From: an uncultured Alphaproteobacteria bacterium
GTDB taxonomy: Bacteria; Pseudomonadota; Alphaproteobacteria; RF32; CAG-239
DNA length: 37,673 nucleotides
Assembly (NCBI GenBank): GCA_944391515.1
Contig: CALXTW010000017.1
Coordinates: forward strand, 1-37,673
Direction of reading: 5' to 3'
Of this stretch, positions 34,967-37,673 are shown in pieces. The number at the start of each line of letters is the position of its first letter. Position 1 is the first letter of the stretch. The notes below the pieces were generated by a model. It did no database searches. It was given only the letters and a program-made list of their open reading frames with translations, and had not been told where the DNA came from. The position numbers and the translations under genes are program-made.

Positions 34967-35067
34967 TTGCAAAAAGAACAAAAGTAGTACATTATAATTT
35001 TCATCGGGATAACTCTTATCCGAAAATTGTAATTTAAGTAAATAAGTCAGATAACATAAATTATCTG
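34967..35067 (+). promoter_or_regulatory. recA promoter and leader with LexA-like site and two hairpins
   Basis: TATAAT lies at 34993-34998; TTGCAA (34967-34972) is an upstream element at a long 20-base spacing. GAAC-N7-GTAC (34976-34990) differs by one base from the alphaproteobacterial LexA box GAAC-N7-GAAC. The leader then holds two hairpins that share GATAA/TTATC arms: 35004-35023 (one bulge) and CAGATAA/TTATCTG at 35048-35067. SOS control is inferred. Confidence 0.45.
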
Positions 35068-35094
35068 GATTAACTATCAAGAAAGTAAAAACAA

Positions 35095-36120
35095 ATGGAA
35101 AAAGATAAAGCACTTGACGCCGCGCTAAGTCAAATTGAACGGGCTTTTGGCAAAGGCTCCATTATGAGACTTGGTCAAAACACCAATATTGACATTGAAG
35201 CCATCTCCACCGGTTCTCTGGGTATTGATATTGCCCTTGGTATCGGCGGTCTTCCCAAAGGACGTATTATTGAAATTTATGGTCCTGAAAGCTCTGGTAA
35301 AACAACTCTTGCCCTGAGTGTTATTGCCCAATCACAAAAGAAAGGCGGAACTTGTGCCTTTATTGACGCCGAACATGCACTTGACCCAAGCTATGCAAAA
35401 AAAATCGGTGTAGACATTGACAATCTTTTGATTTCTCAACCTGATGCAGGCGAACAAGCTCTTGAAATTGCCGACACATTGGTTCGTTCGGGCGCGATTG
35501 ATGTTTTGGTTGTTGACTCTGTAGCCGCTCTTGTTCCTAAAGCCGAACTTGAAGGTGAAATGGGAGATTCTCACATGGGGCTCCAAGCTCGCCTTATGAG
35601 CCAAGCCTTAAGAAAACTCACTTCTACCATTTCTCGCTCCAATACTTTGGTCATTTTCATCAACCAAATTCGTATGAAAATCGGCGTTATGTTTGGTAAT
35701 CCTGAAACCACAACCGGCGGTAACGCCCTGAAGTTTTATGCTTCGGTTCGTATTGATATTCGCCGCATTGGCTCAATTAAAGATAAAGATGATGTAATTG
35801 GCAGCCAAACCCGCGTTAAAATTGTCAAAAACAAAGTTGCTCCTCCGTTTAAGGTTGTTGACTTTGATATTATGTATGGCGAAGGCATTTCCAAAACCGG
35901 CGAACTTATTGATTTAGGTATCAAAGCTGGTCTGGTTGAAAAAGCCGGCGCATGGTTCTCTTATAAAGGAGAGAAACTCGGTCAAGGTCGTGAAAATGCA
36001 AAATTATTCTTGCGTGATCATCCTGAAGTCGCTGAGGAAATTGAAAACAAGATTCGCGCCGATGCCGGACACTTAACCACCGAAATGATTGGCGATGATT
36101 CTCCGGTTGAGGAAGATTAA
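35095..36120 (+). CDS. recA: Recombinase RecA
   Basis: 341 residues. Walker [10 protein letters not shown] (63-71), Walker B-like [10 protein letters not shown], the DNA-binding loop 1 GEMGDSHMG and loop 2 region with [12 protein letters not shown] are all intact. RecA forms filaments on single-stranded DNA for recombination and triggers LexA cleavage. The acidic C-terminal tail (DDSPVEED) is short. The Shine-Dalgarno region is weak (AAGAAAG). It is a single gene followed by its own terminator. Confidence 0.98.
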   Translation: MEKDKALDAALSQIERAFGKGSIMRLGQNTNIDIEAISTGSLGIDIALGIGGLPKGRIIEIYGPESSGKTTLALSVIAQSQKKGGTCAFIDAEHALDPSYAKKIGVDIDNLLISQPDAGEQALEIADTLVRSGAIDVLVVDSVAALVPKAELEGEMGDSHMGLQARLMSQALRKLTSTISRSNTLVIFINQIRMKIGVMFGNPETTTGGNALKFYASVRIDIRRIGSIKDKDDVIGSQTRVKIVKNKVAPPFKVVDFDIMYGEGISKTGELIDLGIKAGLVEKAGAWFSYKGEKLGQGRENAKLFLRDHPEVAEEIENKIRADAGHLTTEMIGDDSPVEED

Positions 36121-36151
36121 CTCTCTCTTTCAACATAATATTTTATGCACA

Positions 36152-36183
36152 ATAAAAGCGGAGCTCAAACACTCCGCTTTTAT
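36152..36183. terminator. Terminator between recA and the convergent DUF1566-like gene
   Basis: ATAAAAGCGGAG (36152-36163) pairs with CTCCGCTTTTAT (36172-36183), 12 bp, with A and T runs on both sides so that it can act in both directions. Confidence 0.85.
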
Positions 36184-36199
36184 ATTGAGACAGATAAAA

Positions 36200-37021
36200 T
36201 TAAAAAGCTAGAACCGGCCGAACATAGTTATAGCGGTCATACTGATTACTGTCGTTCTTACCGTTGAAGTAATGATTAGCATTATCTACATTCAAACTCC
36301 ACACATAGCCGTCTGAATACTCGGTAGAGGACAAATAATAATAGTCCATCAATTGCTTAGCCCCTATCGTAGATAACAATGACAAAGTGCTATTTATAAC
36401 ACTCCTATTAATATGTATTGTATATAGCTCTTGCAGACTGGGTAAAAACCACTTTCCTTGCTGACAAAAATCCGCACTGCAATTACTCGTTTGGTAAGCA
36501 TTGACCGCATTTGCCGCATAAGTCGTTCCATTACAAGTGCTGGCTAATATCGCATCCGTATTTACTCTGCCATCTGCTCCACATGACATATACTCAAAAT
36601 CACAATTCTCCAAATTAGGCGTATCACAATAACTACTTGACCACGTCATTCCCTCAGTTCCGGCACTGCCGTCTTTTCCTACATCCGTCAGGGCGACAGC
36701 CAAACGTTTAGTAGTGTCAAATACTACCCCAATAGGGGCAATATTCTTTGGACGAAAATTGTCTTTATAGCAATAACCATCGCCATATAAAACATCACCG
36801 ATGCCACAGGGATCCGGATAGCTTGGACACGCCACTTGACTTGGGTCAGTCGGGCATTTTAATATTAAAGTAGCACCCTCACAATCCGCCTCCGTTTGCT
36901 TATACCCCAACTCTTCACAAGATGGCGGTACAACACAAGTTTGCGCCTGAACTTCACTAAAGGAGAAAGCTGCACCACAAGACAGCATTGCTCCTGCAAT
37001 TAATAAATTTTTCTTTATCAT
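36200..37021 (-). CDS. Secreted DUF1566/Lcl-like protein, second copy
   Basis: 273 residues; ATG with AAGGAG upstream. The signal peptide (ending SEVQA), the PPSCEELGYKQTEADC block, DTPNLENC, the NTDAILASTCNGTTYA segment and WFLPSLQELYTI match the copy at 450-1277. The YYYLSSTEY motif (Leu instead of Trp) is followed by a 31-residue stretch rich in Asn, Tyr, Asp and Ser, unlike the other copy, before an identical VRPVLAF end. It follows its Cys-rich partner by 17 nt, as in the first cassette. Confidence 0.8.
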   Translation of the reverse strand: MIKKNLLIAGAMLSCGAAFSFSEVQAQTCVVPPSCEELGYKQTEADCEGATLILKCPTDPSQVACPSYPDPCGIGDVLYGDGYCYKDNFRPKNIAPIGVVFDTTKRLAVALTDVGKDGSAGTEGMTWSSSYCDTPNLENCDFEYMSCGADGRVNTDAILASTCNGTTYAANAVNAYQTSNCSADFCQQGKWFLPSLQELYTIHINRSVINSTLSLLSTIGAKQLMDYYYLSSTEYSDGYVWSLNVDNANHYFNGKNDSNQYDRYNYVRPVLAF

Positions 37022-37038
37022 GGTCTTTCTCCTTTTGC

Positions 37039-37673
37039 TTACTTAAACCAGCAACGCATTGCTCCGTTGCACCAAGAATTATCCAAATCCTTATAGCCTA
37101 CTGCACAACCCGTGACGCAGTACTTTTGTGAGCAATCTTCATATTCGCATACATTCCCTGTCGGACAGCTTGAAAGTGAACATTTATTCTCACAAGTTTT
37201 GCAGTTGTTGTAATATTTAATTCCGTCTTTAAGGCAATAATCGGTTGGGGTTACCGGTCCTAAGTCCGAACAAGTCATATTATAGCCGCTTTTACATTGG
37301 CATGAGGTATAATAGGTTACGCCGTTTTGCGTACATCCCGTCCCTACACCTTGTTGATTTTGACCATCACAAGTCTGATTATAATTGCTGGGGCAAACAC
37401 ATTTGCTATAATATGGAACGCCTTCTTCTACGCAACCCGTTCCTTCGGGCTCTTGCGGAGAACTACAACTCGTTACCGGATATAAACTCCTGTCGCAATA
37501 ACACATAAATTTACCGCCGCAGCTATCGCCGCTAACGGTGTTAGGGTACGAGCAAGCACTCTTGTCGTATTTATAACGACTGTCACAACATTCCTTAAAA
37601 TAAGCTGAATTATACGGGCATTTCAAACCCTGAAGCTGACCTGAACCGCAATTGGTCAGGCTGTAACCGTCTT
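37039..37673 (-). CDS. Secreted Cys-rich repeat protein, second copy (5' end outside window)
   Basis: The frame is open to the window edge, so the true start is beyond 37673; a TTG at 37626 is not a credible start. At least 210 residues are visible, with more than 30 Cys. The last ~130 residues are nearly identical to the protein at 1-435, including the repeats with GVxYYxxCxC and the CNGAMRCWF end. The front part (ECCDSRYKYDKSACSYP, GGKFMCYCDRSLYPVTSC) shows what precedes the part missing from the left copy. Many DNA differences between the copies are synonymous, so the protein sequence seems to be kept by selection. Confidence 0.8.
   Translation of the reverse strand, partial: DGYSLTNCGSGQLQGLKCPYNSAYFKECCDSRYKYDKSACSYPNTVSGDSCGGKFMCYCDRSLYPVTSCSSPQEPEGTGCVEEGVPYYSKCVCPSNYNQTCDGQNQQGVGTGCTQNGVTYYTSCQCKSGYNMTCSDLGPVTPTDYCLKDGIKYYNNCKTCENKCSLSSCPTGNVCEYEDCSQKYCVTGCAVGYKDLDNSWCNGAMRCWFK

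Overview
The window reads as a chromosomal segment of an AT-rich Gram-negative bacterium, most likely an alphaproteobacterium with an anaerobic or gut-type lifestyle. This placement is inference. It rests on RpsD, RecA and FabI of proteobacterial type, a GatCAB amidotransferase, a signal-peptide/outer-membrane protein, and a complete Rnf ion-pumping complex. The secreted Cys-rich and DUF1566-like proteins are, from memory, typical of uncultured gut Alphaproteobacteria. No insertion sequence, prophage gene or CRISPR array was found.

Layout. (1) 1-1277: a secreted Cys-rich protein (cut by the window edge) and a DUF1566/Lcl-like protein. A second copy of the same pair lies in opposite orientation at 36200-37673, so the whole window is flanked by inverted paralogous cassettes. 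(2) 1326-3971: minus-strand CDP-alcohol phosphatidyltransferase and DsbD. (3) 4083-10533: a plus-strand redox operon, apbE-rseC-rnfB-C-D-G-E-A. (4) 10580-12611: minus-strand HD hydrolase, an orphan protein and a family-5 uracil-DNA glycosylase. (5) 12779-13841: an outer-membrane beta-barrel and a small membrane protein, followed by about 620 bp without a convincing gene. (6) 14462-19573: minus-strand operon of a five-helix membrane protein with a sulfatase-like but apparently catalytically degenerate domain, plus yejE and yejF. (7) 19697-20311 rpsD; 20514-23350 a TPR-methyltransferase, a Nudix protein and a GNAT. (8) 23324-25603: DUF4236 protein, small hypotheticals, and a MarR-MBL hydrolase operon with a likely operator. 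(9) 25733-26054: tRNA-Ser(GCU) and, beside it, a palindrome-rich stretch ending in a copy of the tRNA 3' tail. (10) 26142-32952: minus-strand operon sppA-gatC-gatA-gatB-pfkB-zip. (11) 33092-36120: fabI, yihY and recA.

How parts work together. ApbE should attach FMN to RnfD and RnfG. RseC is a usual Rnf companion, and the six Rnf subunits form a membrane ferredoxin:NAD+ oxidoreductase. DsbD supplies reducing power to the periplasm, where the Cys-rich proteins fold. GatCAB makes Gln-tRNA and/or Asn-tRNA by transamidation.

The most unusual observations are the hypervariable C-terminal loops of the two DUF1566-like proteins, the pseudo-sulfatase joined to an incomplete yej set, and the structured element carrying a duplicated tRNA-Ser tail. 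No completely new multi-gene system can be proven from sequence alone.
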